Shown here: positions 36,190-43,910 of the stretch, piece after piece
How positions within the stretch are numbered: the stretch's first letter is position 1
How the letters are laid out: every line of letters starts with the position of its first letter
From: Nonomuraea rubra
Lineage (GTDB): Bacteria; Actinomycetota; Actinomycetes; Streptosporangiales; Streptosporangiaceae
Assembly (NCBI RefSeq): GCF_014207985.1
Contig: NZ_JACHMI010000001.1
Coordinates: forward strand, 3,641,001 to 3,705,000
Length of the DNA stretch: 64,000 bases
Direction of reading: 5' to 3'
The notes under the pieces: model-generated
Seen by the model: only the letters and a program-made list of their open reading frames with translations
Database searches by the model: none
Told to the model about the DNA's origin: nothing
Program-made: the position numbers and the translations under genes

Positions 36190-36277
36190 AGCGCCTCGGG
36201 CATCGGGGCCCCGTTCGGCGGCGGCCGGGGCCGGCCCGACCCGCGCTAGGGTGGGAGGCTCCGGGAAGGGGAGCGAC

Positions 36278-36667
36278 ATGCGCACGAGGCAGCCCGCGGG
36301 GCCGCTCGCCGCGCCGTCCGCAGGGTTGCCCGCCCGGCTGCCCGCGGTGCTGCTCCTCCTCCTGTCGTGGTTCCTGCCCGCCACCGCGCACGCGCAGGCC
36401 GCCCAGCAGGCGACCGCCGTCCACGCCGCGGTCTGGCGGGCCGAGCAGCAACACTCCGGGGTGCGGCAGCTCCCGCACCCGGCTCCGGAGCTGCGTGCCT
36501 GGCCGGGCCAGGGCGGCACGACGGGCGCGGCCGCCGCGCTCGCGGCCGACCTTCCCGGCGCACGCCCGGTCTGGGCCACCGTCGTCCCCGAGCCGCCCCT
36601 CGACGTCCCGGCGGCACGCCGCCCGCTGGCGTCGGCGGCGCGGGCCCCTCCCTCCACAGGGCTCTGA
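36278..36667 (+). CDS. Small exported or membrane-anchored protein upstream of secDF
   Basis: A 129-residue protein of unknown function. Residues 1-38 look like a signal sequence (Arg/Pro-rich start, LPAVLLLLLSWFLPATAHAQA with AxA cleavage). The rest is Ala/Pro-rich with one conserved-looking stretch, AVWRAEQQHSGVRQLPHPAP. GGGAAGGGG precedes ATG 36278, and a TAGGGT hexamer (36247-36252) is a likely -10. It ends 40 bases before secDF, so it is probably the first gene of that operon. Confidence 0.65.
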   Translation: MRTRQPAGPLAAPSAGLPARLPAVLLLLLSWFLPATAHAQAAQQATAVHAAVWRAEQQHSGVRQLPHPAPELRAWPGQGGTTGAAAALAADLPGARPVWATVVPEPPLDVPAARRPLASAARAPPSTGL

Positions 36668-36707
36668 AGACCCCTTTTCCTGACTTTTCAAGCCTGTGGA
36701 GGCTTCC

Positions 36708-38951
36708 ATGTTCCGTGCGCCGTTCTGGCGTGCGGTGACGGCGTGTGCCGTCATCGCGATCTCGTTAATGGCCGCCCTCGCCGCCGCCCCCCGCCTGGGC
36801 CTGGACCTGCGCGGCGGCACCCAGCTCGTCTTCGAGACGAAGAACTCCCCCACCGTCCAGGCCGACGCCGCCGCCACCGACCGCGCGCTCAACGTGCTGC
36901 GCCAGCGGGCCGACGCGCTCGGCGTCGTCGATCCCACCCTGGTCCGCTCCGGCGAGCGGCGGATCATCGTCGAGCTGCCGGGCGTGCTCGACCCGCGCCA
37001 GGCCGCCGAGGTCATCGGCCGCACCGCGCAGCTCGCGTTCCACCCCGTGCTCGGCGCCGCCGAGCCCGGCGACAAGGAGGCGGTACGCGACGAGAACGGC
37101 GGCCTGCTCAAGCTCGGCCCCGCCGCCATCACCGGCGACGGGGTACGCGACGCCGCCGAGCAGAGCGACCCCCAGCGCGGCCCCGGCTGGTGGGTGAGCC
37201 TCGACTTCCGCGAGGAGGCCCCCTGGCGCAAGCTCACGGGCGACGCGGCCTGCCGGCCCCAGGACGACCCCCGGCGCCGCATCGCCATCGTGCTCGACAA
37301 GGAGATCATCTCCTCGCCGCCGCTCGACGCCTCCATCCCGTGCGGCGCCGGCATCCCCGGCGGCAGCGCCCAGATCACCGGCTCCTTCACCCACGAGGAG
37401 GCGCGCGACCTGGCCGTGCTGATCAAGGGCGGCGCGCTGCCGGTCCCGCTCGACCTGGTCGAGCAGCGTACGGTCGGCCCGACGCTCGGCACCGCGGCCA
37501 TCGACGCCAGCGCCAAGGCGGCGATCGCCGGGCTCGTCCTGACCGCCGTGTTCATCGTGGCCGTCTACCGGCTGGCCGGGCTGCTGTCCGTGGTGGCCCT
37601 GCTCTGCTACGGCCTGATCTCGTACGCGGCGCTGGTGGCGATGGGCGCGACGTTCACGCTGCCGGGGCTGGCCGGGTTCGTGCTGGCCATCGGCATGGCC
37701 ATCGACGCGAACGTGCTGGTCTTCGAACGGGCCAGGGAGGAGTACCAGCAGGCTCCCCGCCGCGGCCTGCGGGGAGCGCTCGACCGGGGGTTCAAGAACG
37801 CCTGGAGCGCGATCGCCGACTCCAACGTCACCACCCTGATCGCCGCCGGGCTGCTGTTCTGGCTGGCGTCGGGCCCCGTCAAGGGGTTCGGCGTGACGCT
37901 GGCCGTCGGCGTGCTGGCCTCGCTCGTCTCGGCCATGCTGATCACCCGCGTGCTCACCCAGGCCGTCATCGGCCGCGTCGGGCCGCGCCTGTCCGGGCTC
38001 GGCTCCGCCGGCTCCGTCAGGACCTGGCTGACCCGCAGGAACCCGCAGCTCATGCGGCGCGCGAAGCTCTGGCTGGGCCTCGCGGGCGCGCTGGCGGCGG
38101 TGGCCGTCGCCGGGCTCGTGGCGCGCGGGCTGAACTTCGGCGTCGAGTTCACCGGCGGCCGGCTCGTCGAGTTCGCCACGTCCAGGCCGATCTCGGCCGA
38201 CGCGGCGGGGGAGGCGGTCGCGCGGGCCGGGTTCCCGGCGGCGGTGGTGCAGGCGGGCGACGACGGCGTGTCCGTACGCGCCGCGCGGCTCGGCCTCGAC
38301 GAGGTCGCCCGCATCGAGCAGGCGCTCGAGGCCCAGGCGGGCGAGGTGACCAAGCGCAGCGAGGAGTTCATCGGCCCCAGCCTGGGCAAGGAGCTGCGCC
38401 GCAACGCGCTCGTCGCGCTCGGAGTGGCCGTGGCCCTGCAGCTCACCTACCTGGCCGTCAGGTTCAGGTGGACGTTCGGCGCCGCGGCCGTGCTGGCCCT
38501 GCTGGTGGACGTGGCCGTGGTGGCGGGCCTGTTCGCCTGGCTGGGCAAGCCGATCGACGGCGTGTTCCTGGCCGCGATGCTGACCGTCGTCGGGTACTCG
38601 GTCAACGACAAGGTGGTGGTGTTCGACCGCGTCAGGGAGCTGTGGGCGGCCCGCCGCCGCGAACCGCTGTCGGCGGCGGTGAACGGCGCGATCCTGCAGA
38701 CCATGCCGCGGACCGTGAACACCGGCCTCGGCGCGCTGTTCATCCTGCTCGCGCTCATGGCCTTCGGCGGCGACTCGCTGCGGGACTTCGCGATCGCGCT
38801 GGTGACCGGGATCGTGGCGGGCACGCTGTCGTCCGCGTTCGTGGCCGGGCCCACGGCGATCATGCTGGGCCGCTTCGACCGCCGCCCGGCCCCCGAGCCC
38901 GCCAAGCCCCGCCCCGCCCGGGAACCGCGGGGCTCGGGAGCGGTGGTCTGA
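36708..38951 (+). CDS. secDF: Fused SecDF protein translocase subunit (accessory copy)
   Basis: A 747-residue fusion of SecD and SecF, which use the proton gradient to pull proteins out of the Sec channel. SecD half: D1 motif GLDLRGGTQLVFE at residue 31, shortened periplasmic P1 domain, then six helices with GMAIDANVLVFERAREE and SNVTTLIAA. SecF half starts near 450: GLNFGVEFTGGRLVEF, and VVGYSVNDKVVVFDRVRE. The proton-relay Asp residues in both halves are present. The linker between halves is short. GGAGG lies six bases before ATG 36708. Most actinobacteria encode separate secD and secF next to ruvB and yajC; a fused copy with an exported partner suggests a specialised or stress-related role. 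Confidence 0.93.
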   Translation: MFRAPFWRAVTACAVIAISLMAALAAAPRLGLDLRGGTQLVFETKNSPTVQADAAATDRALNVLRQRADALGVVDPTLVRSGERRIIVELPGVLDPRQAAEVIGRTAQLAFHPVLGAAEPGDKEAVRDENGGLLKLGPAAITGDGVRDAAEQSDPQRGPGWWVSLDFREEAPWRKLTGDAACRPQDDPRRRIAIVLDKEIISSPPLDASIPCGAGIPGGSAQITGSFTHEEARDLAVLIKGGALPVPLDLVEQRTVGPTLGTAAIDASAKAAIAGLVLTAVFIVAVYRLAGLLSVVALLCYGLISYAALVAMGATFTLPGLAGFVLAIGMAIDANVLVFERAREEYQQAPRRGLRGALDRGFKNAWSAIADSNVTTLIAAGLLFWLASGPVKGFGVTLAVGVLASLVSAMLITRVLTQAVIGRVGPRLSGLGSAGSVRTWLTRRNPQLMRRAKLWLGLAGALAAVAVAGLVARGLNFGVEFTGGRLVEFATSRPISADAAGEAVARAGFPAAVVQAGDDGVSVRAARLGLDEVARIEQALEAQAGEVTKRSEEFIGPSLGKELRRNALVALGVAVALQLTYLAVRFRWTFGAAAVLALLVDVAVVAGLFAWLGKPIDGVFLAAMLTVVGYSVNDKVVVFDRVRELWAARRREPLSAAVNGAILQTMPRTVNTGLGALFILLALMAFGGDSLRDFAIALVTGIVAGTLSSAFVAGPTAIMLGRFDRRPAPEPAKPRPAREPRGSGAVV

Positions 38952-38957
38952 CGGCAC

Positions 38958-38992
38958 CCCGGCCTCCCGGGACCCGTTCCAGGGAGGCCGGG
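38958..38992 (+). terminator. Terminator after secDF
   Basis: CCCGGCCTCCC and GGGAGGCCGGG make a perfect 11-bp stem with a 13-base loop, six bases after the secDF stop. A second weaker GC hairpin follows at about 39023-39046. Confidence 0.75.
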
Positions 38993-39140
38993 CACGCTCC
39001 GCTCGGCCCGGGGACGCCCCCTCGGGAGGCCGGGCGCCTGCGCCCCGGCCGGAGGTGCCGATCCGGTCGGGCGATCTTTCGGATCCCGGGCTTTCCCGAT
39101 CCGAGGGCTTCCGTGATCCGGCGCGGGGAACAGGTTCGGC

Positions 39141-39527
39141 ATGGAGGTGCTGAGCAGTCGCGTGCTGTTGCGTCCCCGCGACCCCACGCGCAGCCGCCGT
39201 TTCTACGCGGAGACGCTCGGCCTGGCCGTCTACCGCGAGTTCGGCCCGCCGGACCACCCGGGCGTGGTCTTCTTCCTGGGCCAGGGGCTCCTGGAGCTGT
39301 CCGGGTCCGCGCAGGCCCCGGCCGGGCCGGGGATCCAGCTCTGGCTGCAGGTGCGCGACGTGGCGCGGGAGCAGGAGCGGCTGCGCGAGGCGGGCGTCGC
39401 CGTGCTGCGGGAGGCCCGCCAGGAGCCGTGGGGGCTGATCGAGGCGTGGATCGCCGACCCCGACGGCCACCATATCGTCCTGGTCCAGGTCCCGGCCGAC
39501 CACCCCCTGCGCCGCGATCCCCGCTGA
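39141..39527 (+). CDS. VOC superfamily (glyoxalase/bleomycin-resistance-like) protein
   Basis: A 128-residue single-domain VOC protein: SSRVLLRPRDPTRSRRFYAE at the start, GPPDHPGVVFFLGQGLLELS, and the closing AWIADPDGHHIVLVQVP with the conserved Asp-Pro-Asp-Gly turn and metal-site residue. VOC proteins may be isomerases, dioxygenases or drug-binding proteins; nothing here fixes which. It is followed 13 bases later by an OmpR-type response regulator, probably on the same message. Confidence 0.82.
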   Translation: MEVLSSRVLLRPRDPTRSRRFYAETLGLAVYREFGPPDHPGVVFFLGQGLLELSGSAQAPAGPGIQLWLQVRDVAREQERLREAGVAVLREARQEPWGLIEAWIADPDGHHIVLVQVPADHPLRRDPR

Positions 39528-39540
39528 CCGGAGCCCGCCC

Positions 39541-40221
39541 ATGAGCGCATACCGCATCCTCGCCGTGGACGACGACTGGGCGATCCTGCGCGCCCTCTGG
39601 CGCGGCCTGCGCATGGAGGGCTTCGCCGTGGACATCGTCGACTCCGGGCCGCTCGCGCTCGACCGCGTCGACAAGTCCCCACCGGACGCGATCGTGCTGG
39701 ACGTCTCCATGCCCGGCATGTCCGGCGTCGAGGTCTGCACCCGGCTGCGCGCGACGGGCACCCGGATGCCCGTACTGATGCTGTCGGAGCGGGACGAGGT
39801 GGACGACCGCGCGGCCGGGCTCGCGGCGGGCGCGGACGACTGCGTGCTCAAACCGTTCGACCTGTACGAGCTGGCCCTGCGCCTGCGCGCCCTCCTGCGC
39901 CACACCGCCCCCGCCTCCCGCACCACGGTCAGGGCCGGCCCCCTGCTCCTCGACCCGGCCGCCCGCCGGGTCACCCTCGACGGCCGCGAGATCGAGCTGA
40001 CGCGGCGCGAGTTCGACCTGCTGGAGGTGCTGGCCCGCAACGCCGGCATCCCCATGTCCCGCGCCCTGCTCCTGGAGCGCGTCTGGGGGTACGACTTCGA
40101 GGTCGGCGACAGCCCGCTGAACACCCTCGCCGCCCACCTGCGCCGCAAGCTGGAGTCGGGCGGCGCCCCGCGCATGCTGCACACCGTACGCGGGTCGGGC
40201 TTCATGCTGCGCGAGCCCTAG
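39541..40221 (+). CDS. OmpR/MprA-type response regulator without a kinase partner
   Basis: A 226-residue regulator: receiver domain ILAVDDDWAILRALWRGLRM, phosphoacceptor Asp in AIVLDVSMPGMSGVEV (near 52), Lys in DDCVLKPFDLYELALRLR; then a winged-helix OmpR domain with ELTRREFDLLEVLARNAGIP and LNTLAAHLRRKLESGG. All active-site residues are present. Closest in style to MprA/TcrA regulators. No histidine kinase gene adjoins it. GGAG lies upstream of the ATG, after the VOC gene. Confidence 0.92.
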   Translation: MSAYRILAVDDDWAILRALWRGLRMEGFAVDIVDSGPLALDRVDKSPPDAIVLDVSMPGMSGVEVCTRLRATGTRMPVLMLSERDEVDDRAAGLAAGADDCVLKPFDLYELALRLRALLRHTAPASRTTVRAGPLLLDPAARRVTLDGREIELTRREFDLLEVLARNAGIPMSRALLLERVWGYDFEVGDSPLNTLAAHLRRKLESGGAPRMLHTVRGSGFMLREP

Positions 40222-40237
40222 CTGTTCGAGCGGGACG

Positions 40238-41032
40238 TCAGCCCGCAGGGCCTTCCTCGCCCGGCAGCGATTCGAGGTCGTCCTCCAGCAGGTCGAGGTC
40301 CGGCGGCACCAGCGTCGTCGACTCCACCAGCCCGCGCAGCAGGTTGTGCAGCAGGTTGTCCGACGGGCCGCCCGCCGCCTTGTCGTGCGTCAGCGGGTAC
40401 GGGAATCCGCCCGCGTCCAGGCGGCGGCGCACGGTCTCGATCCGGTTCTCGATCCTGCGCTCCCGCCAGTCGCCGCCGGGGCGCAGGTAGGCGAGCTGCT
40501 CGGCCGCCTGCCGGTACGAGAGGGGGCGGGGGCCCTCCTCGTACAGCAGGTAACGCTGGCCCAGCACCACCAGCAGCAGCCGCTCGTCGTCGTCCAGCGG
40601 CCACCTCCGGGGCGGCAGCGTCGCCGCCCGGCGGCGCGGGGCCCGCTCCTCGTCGTGACCCGTGACGTACAGCTCCACCAGGTGCTCGCGGAAGCCGGAG
40701 CCGCGCACGAACACCGGCGTGTAGCCGGGCGCCAGCGGGAACGCCTTGGTCGCCGCGTGCATCAGGCGGCCCCGGGGGAGGCGCAGGAGCTGCTGGCCGG
40801 TGTTCCGCAGCCACCAGCGCTGCTTGCTGAAGGTCAGCTCGCCGTGGCGGCGGCTCACCCACAGGTCGTCCTCCCCGACGCACAGATCCACGTCGGGCCG
40901 CTCCCCCCGGCCGAACCGCACGGTCAGGCCCGGCCTGGGCGGCATCTCGACGCCGCCGTTGACGCTGCGGGCGTGCAGCGTGCCCGGCGGGGCGGGCGCG
41001 ACCCCTCGGGCGAGGCTGTCAGGGACGTCCAT
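40238..41032 (-). CDS. FHA domain protein, partner of the adjacent Ser/Thr kinase
   Basis: A 264-residue cytoplasmic protein. Residues 35-90 carry an FHA phosphothreonine-binding domain (TVRFGRGERPDVDLCVG, DDLWVSRRHGELTF, WWLRNTG: the conserved Gly-Arg and Ser-x-x-His). Residues 140-235 look helical, with a region resembling a winged helix (PLSYRQAAEQLAYL, RRIENRIETVRRRL), then an acidic tail. It lies downstream of the kinase on the same strand, 185 bases apart with a hairpin between, so it may bind the phosphorylated kinase or its substrate. GAGGAG precedes ATG 41032. Confidence 0.82.
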   Translation of the reverse strand: MDVPDSLARGVAPAPPGTLHARSVNGGVEMPPRPGLTVRFGRGERPDVDLCVGEDDLWVSRRHGELTFSKQRWWLRNTGQQLLRLPRGRLMHAATKAFPLAPGYTPVFVRGSGFREHLVELYVTGHDEERAPRRRAATLPPRRWPLDDDERLLLVVLGQRYLLYEEGPRPLSYRQAAEQLAYLRPGGDWRERRIENRIETVRRRLDAGGFPYPLTHDKAAGGPSDNLLHNLLRGLVESTTLVPPDLDLLEDDLESLPGEEGPAG

Positions 41033-41056
41033 CGCACTCCTCCCTCTCCTGGCTGC

Positions 41057-41075
41057 CCGGAGCCCGGGGCTCCGG
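41057..41075 (-). terminator. Hairpin between kinase and FHA genes
   Basis: CCGGAGCC-CGG-GGCTCCGG is an 8-bp stem with three-base loop in the gap between the two same-strand genes, just upstream of the FHA ribosome site. It could attenuate read-through. Confidence 0.4.
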
Positions 41076-41217
41076 CGCTTCCCACCCCAGCGTGCCCGGC
41101 CCCCTCCGGGACCCTTCCCGGACGCGACGCGCTCGTCTCGCTCCAGGCTCCTTGCGGGCTCGCTCCGCGTCCGGAGCCCTGCGGGCGCGCTGGGTGCCCG
41201 CCCGCCCCCGTACGGCT

Positions 41218-43368
41218 TCATGCGCGTGGCAGGCGGGCGGTCGCCGCGCCGGCCAGGTGGGTGGCCATCCGGCACAGCCGCTCCGTCGGGCGGGACCCGC
41301 CGACCAGGAGGAGCAGGGTCTCGGCGGCGGTCTGGCCGCGTACGTCGGCGTAGGTCCGGTAGACGACCTGTACCAGGCAGGTCTCCTCACCCTCGGCCGC
41401 CGGGCGGATGTAGGCGGGCAGCCCGTTGAGCCGCGTGGAGGTGCCGCCCGCCGCGTCCGGCGGGCGGCCCCGGTCGAACGTCAGGTCGAGCCAGATGTCG
41501 CTGGTGGTGCTCTCCCACTCGCAGTCCCAGCCGCCGTAGCCGCGATCCGGGTCGGCGGCGTCGATCCCGGGGACGATCTCCAGGGCCCGCGCGTGGAGGA
41601 GTGTGCAGGCGTCCTGCCGGGCCAGGGACCCGGTGGGGAAGCCGGGGGAGCGGCGGGCGAGCGGGCCCTGGTTGAGCGTGCGCACGGCGTCGTCCGTGGC
41701 CGCGTCGGCGATGTCGCACAGCGCGGCCTCGCCGTCGTCGTCGCGCTTGGCCGTGACCGTGATCGTCATGTCGGTGACGCCGTCCAGCACCAGCGTGCGG
41801 TTGCACGCGTGGCTCTCGCCCGGGTCCGCGACGACCGTGACGAGGCCCGTGGTCCTGGCCGCTTGCGCCTGCTCCGGCGGCGGGTCGAGGTTGAGGTCCA
41901 CCCTGACGTCCACGACCGTGTCGGACGGGGGAGTGACGAGGACGTCGCAGCGGTCGAAGTTGCCGTAGTCGGGGTCCAGCTCGGTACGGCCGAACCGGCC
42001 GAGGGTGGCGGGGCGCAGCAGCGCGCAGGGGTCGGCGGTGCGCCGGTCGCCGATCACGTCGCGGGCGGGCGGCGAGGTCAGGCCGCCGCTCTCGGTTCCC
42101 GTGCCCGCCGGTTGCGAGCTCAGGCCGCCGCTCCAGGCCCACAGCGCGATGGCGAGCACGGCCGCCAGCACGGCCGCCAGCACGGCTGCCAGCACGGCCG
42201 CCAGCACGGCCGGGAGCGCACCCGCCGCGAACCTTCCTCGCGCCGGTAACCCGCCGGGCTCCGGCTCGTCGCCGGGGGCCTGGGCGAGCGCGGGTACGGC
42301 GCCCGCCGGGTCCGCGACCTCCTCCAGCCGCCGCCGCGCCTCGGCCGCGTCCGGCCGCTCCCCGGGATCGCGCCGCATCATCGCCGCCAGGACGTCGGCC
42401 AGCGGCCCCACGTCGACGTCCATCGTCACGACCCCCCGGGCCGCCTCCCGCGCGGAGATGAACGCCTCCACGGGATCCACCGGGCGCTCGCCTGCGTGCC
42501 GGGGCCCGCGCTCCGAATCGCGTTCCTCCGAACGCCAGAGGTCGCGCTCCGGGTCGCCCTCGTCCGCCCGCTGTGGGGCGTGCTCCGCTTCGCTTCCGTC
42601 TGAGCGGCGGGGCTCGCGCTTCGGATGGCTCCCGTCTGAGCGTCCGGGTTCGTGCTCTGATCCCCGCCGATCCGAGTGCCCAGCCGCGCGCTCGTCGGCG
42701 CGGCGGGGTCTGCGCGAGCCCCGGCGGGGTGGGTCGCCGGTCACCAGCGCGTACACCGTGGCCGCGAGCGAGAACACGTCCGACTCGGGTTGCGGCTGCC
42801 CGCGCACCACCTCCGGCGCCGCGTAGTCGGGCGTGTAGCTGACCGCGCTGTTCGGGGTGACGGTCTCGGCCCCGCCCACCCGGTACGCCGCCCCGAAGTC
42901 GGCCAGCTTGGCCGTCCCGTCGCCGGTGACGACCACGTTCCCGGGCTTGATGTCGCAGTGCACGATGCCCTCGGCGTGCAGGGCCGCCAGGGCGTCGGCG
43001 ATCTGGGCCCCGATCCGCGCCGCCACCCCCGGCGCCAGCCCCGGCCGCCCCTCCAGGCTCCCGCCGGGCACGTGCTCCATCACCAGCCACGAGGCCGTCC
43101 GGCCCCGCACCGCGTGGTAGAGGGTGACGACGTGCGGGTGGCTGAACCTGGCCAGGGCCCGCGCCTCGGCCAGCGGCCGGTCGGAGCCCGCAGCTCCGTC
43201 CACGGAAAGCCGTTTGAGTACGACGTCCCGGCCCAGCTCCAGGTCGCGGGCGAGCCAGACCTCGCCGGCCGGCCCCCGGGAGAGGCCGCGTACCAGCCGG
43301 TACCGGCCGTCCACGGTCGTACCCGGGCGTACTCCCTCTGGCCGGGGAGACCGTTGCAGGAAGCGCAC
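41218..43368 (-). CDS. Transmembrane Ser/Thr kinase with a low-complexity insert in the catalytic lobe
   Basis: A 716-residue receptor kinase. Kinase features: a reduced Gly loop (GLSRGPAGEVWLA), Lys52 in VVLKRL, HCDIKPGN at 137 (Cys replaces the Arg of HRD; Asp139 present), DFG at 157 and YAAPEVV. Between helices F and G (about 215-296) a charged Arg/Ser/Glu/Asp-rich insert of some 80 residues interrupts the domain. One membrane helix (385-412) is built of AVLA repeats. The extracellular part has two Cys-containing domains opening with DPCALL and DACTLL, DUF3558-like. GTG 43368 lies six bases after a TAGATT hexamer, suggesting a leaderless start. Confidence 0.9.
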   Translation of the reverse strand: MRFLQRSPRPEGVRPGTTVDGRYRLVRGLSRGPAGEVWLARDLELGRDVVLKRLSVDGAAGSDRPLAEARALARFSHPHVVTLYHAVRGRTASWLVMEHVPGGSLEGRPGLAPGVAARIGAQIADALAALHAEGIVHCDIKPGNVVVTGDGTAKLADFGAAYRVGGAETVTPNSAVSYTPDYAAPEVVRGQPQPESDVFSLAATVYALVTGDPPRRGSRRPRRADERAAGHSDRRGSEHEPGRSDGSHPKREPRRSDGSEAEHAPQRADEGDPERDLWRSEERDSERGPRHAGERPVDPVEAFISAREAARGVVTMDVDVGPLADVLAAMMRRDPGERPDAAEARRRLEEVADPAGAVPALAQAPGDEPEPGGLPARGRFAAGALPAVLAAVLAAVLAAVLAAVLAIALWAWSGGLSSQPAGTGTESGGLTSPPARDVIGDRRTADPCALLRPATLGRFGRTELDPDYGNFDRCDVLVTPPSDTVVDVRVDLNLDPPPEQAQAARTTGLVTVVADPGESHACNRTLVLDGVTDMTITVTAKRDDDGEAALCDIADAATDDAVRTLNQGPLARRSPGFPTGSLARQDACTLLHARALEIVPGIDAADPDRGYGGWDCEWESTTSDIWLDLTFDRGRPPDAAGGTSTRLNGLPAYIRPAAEGEETCLVQVVYRTYADVRGQTAAETLLLLVGGSRPTERLCRMATHLAGAATARLPRA
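42157..42216 (-). repeat. Five 12-bp tandem repeats encoding the kinase membrane helix
   Basis: CACGGCCGCCAG (plus strand) is repeated at 42157, 42169, 42181 (one change), 42193 and 42205 (two changes), coding AVLA units on the minus strand. Copy number changes would lengthen or shorten the membrane helix. Confidence 0.85.
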
Positions 43369-43409
43369 GTCCAGAATCTATCGAGTGAGATCGCGAACAC
43401 GCAGCGTTT

Positions 43410-43429
43410 CACCGGGACCGGTCCCGGTG
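43410..43429. promoter_or_regulatory. Perfect 20-bp palindrome between divergent genes
   Basis: CACCGGGACCGGTCCCGGTG has no mismatch. It lies 42 bases upstream of the kinase start and 43 upstream of the exported protein start, so it could be an operator shared by both. Confidence 0.55.
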
Positions 43430-43471
43430 CGAACGCCACATACTGGGCGCGTCGAGAACCAAAGGAGGATC

Positions 43472-43828
43472 ATGCCCCCCACGATCAGGTTCGCCGCCCT
43501 GGCGGCGGCGGCGTCCGTCGCCCTCGTCCCGCTCGCCGCCCCCACGGCGTCCGCCGCCGCCAAGCCCAACCTGCGGGCCTGCTACGACGGCACGTGCAAG
43601 CTCACCCTCACCAAGGGCGTCTCGTTCCGGGTCAGCTCCCGCTTCGGCCTGTCCAGGCTGGCCATCACCTTCAACTCCACCACCGTCCGGGTGAAGGGCA
43701 CCGGGCCGGGCGTGATGTCGCAGGCGTTCCTCGGCGAGGGCTCGACGGGGTCGGTCAACCACATCGGCGTGCGCGTGGTCTCGCTGTCGTCAGGAAAGGC
43801 GGTGCTGCGACTCACCGCCCGGCGCTGA
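43472..43828 (+). CDS. Small secreted protein, unknown function
   Basis: A 118-residue protein with a clear signal peptide (MPPTIRFAALAAAASVALVP then AAPTASAAA cleavage site near 29). The mature part of about 89 residues is beta-rich with one Cys pair (CYDGTC) likely disulfide-bonded; this short form with LTLTKGVSF and ITFNSTTVRV recurs in actinobacterial secreted proteins without known role. AAAGGAGG gives an excellent ribosome site. Divergent from the Ser/Thr kinase whose sensor domain is also outside the membrane. Confidence 0.8.
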   Translation: MPPTIRFAALAAAASVALVPLAAPTASAAAKPNLRACYDGTCKLTLTKGVSFRVSSRFGLSRLAITFNSTTVRVKGTGPGVMSQAFLGEGSTGSVNHIGVRVVSLSSGKAVLRLTARR

Positions 43829-43836
43829 TCGCGGCC

Positions 43837-43878
43837 CCGGGATCGGCCGGCCGCGAGGTCACGGCCGGCCGATCCCGG
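43837..43878. terminator. Strong bidirectional terminator
   Basis: CCGGGATCGGCCGGCC and GGCCGGCCGATCCCGG form a perfect 16-bp stem with a 10-base loop between the convergent secreted-protein and phosphatase genes. Confidence 0.8.
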
Positions 43879-43910
43879 AGCGGGTCACGACTCGCCGCTC
43901 CAGGAACGGG

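Noticed and set aside
36765..40205. 1146-codon open frame on the minus strand across secDF, VOC and response regulator genes
   Set aside because: Composition is Arg/Gly/His/Asp-rich without domains; it is the mirror of G+C-biased coding on the plus strand.
42157..42216. Tandem repeats as a CRISPR array
   Set aside because: Twelve-base units without spacers, in frame inside a kinase gene.
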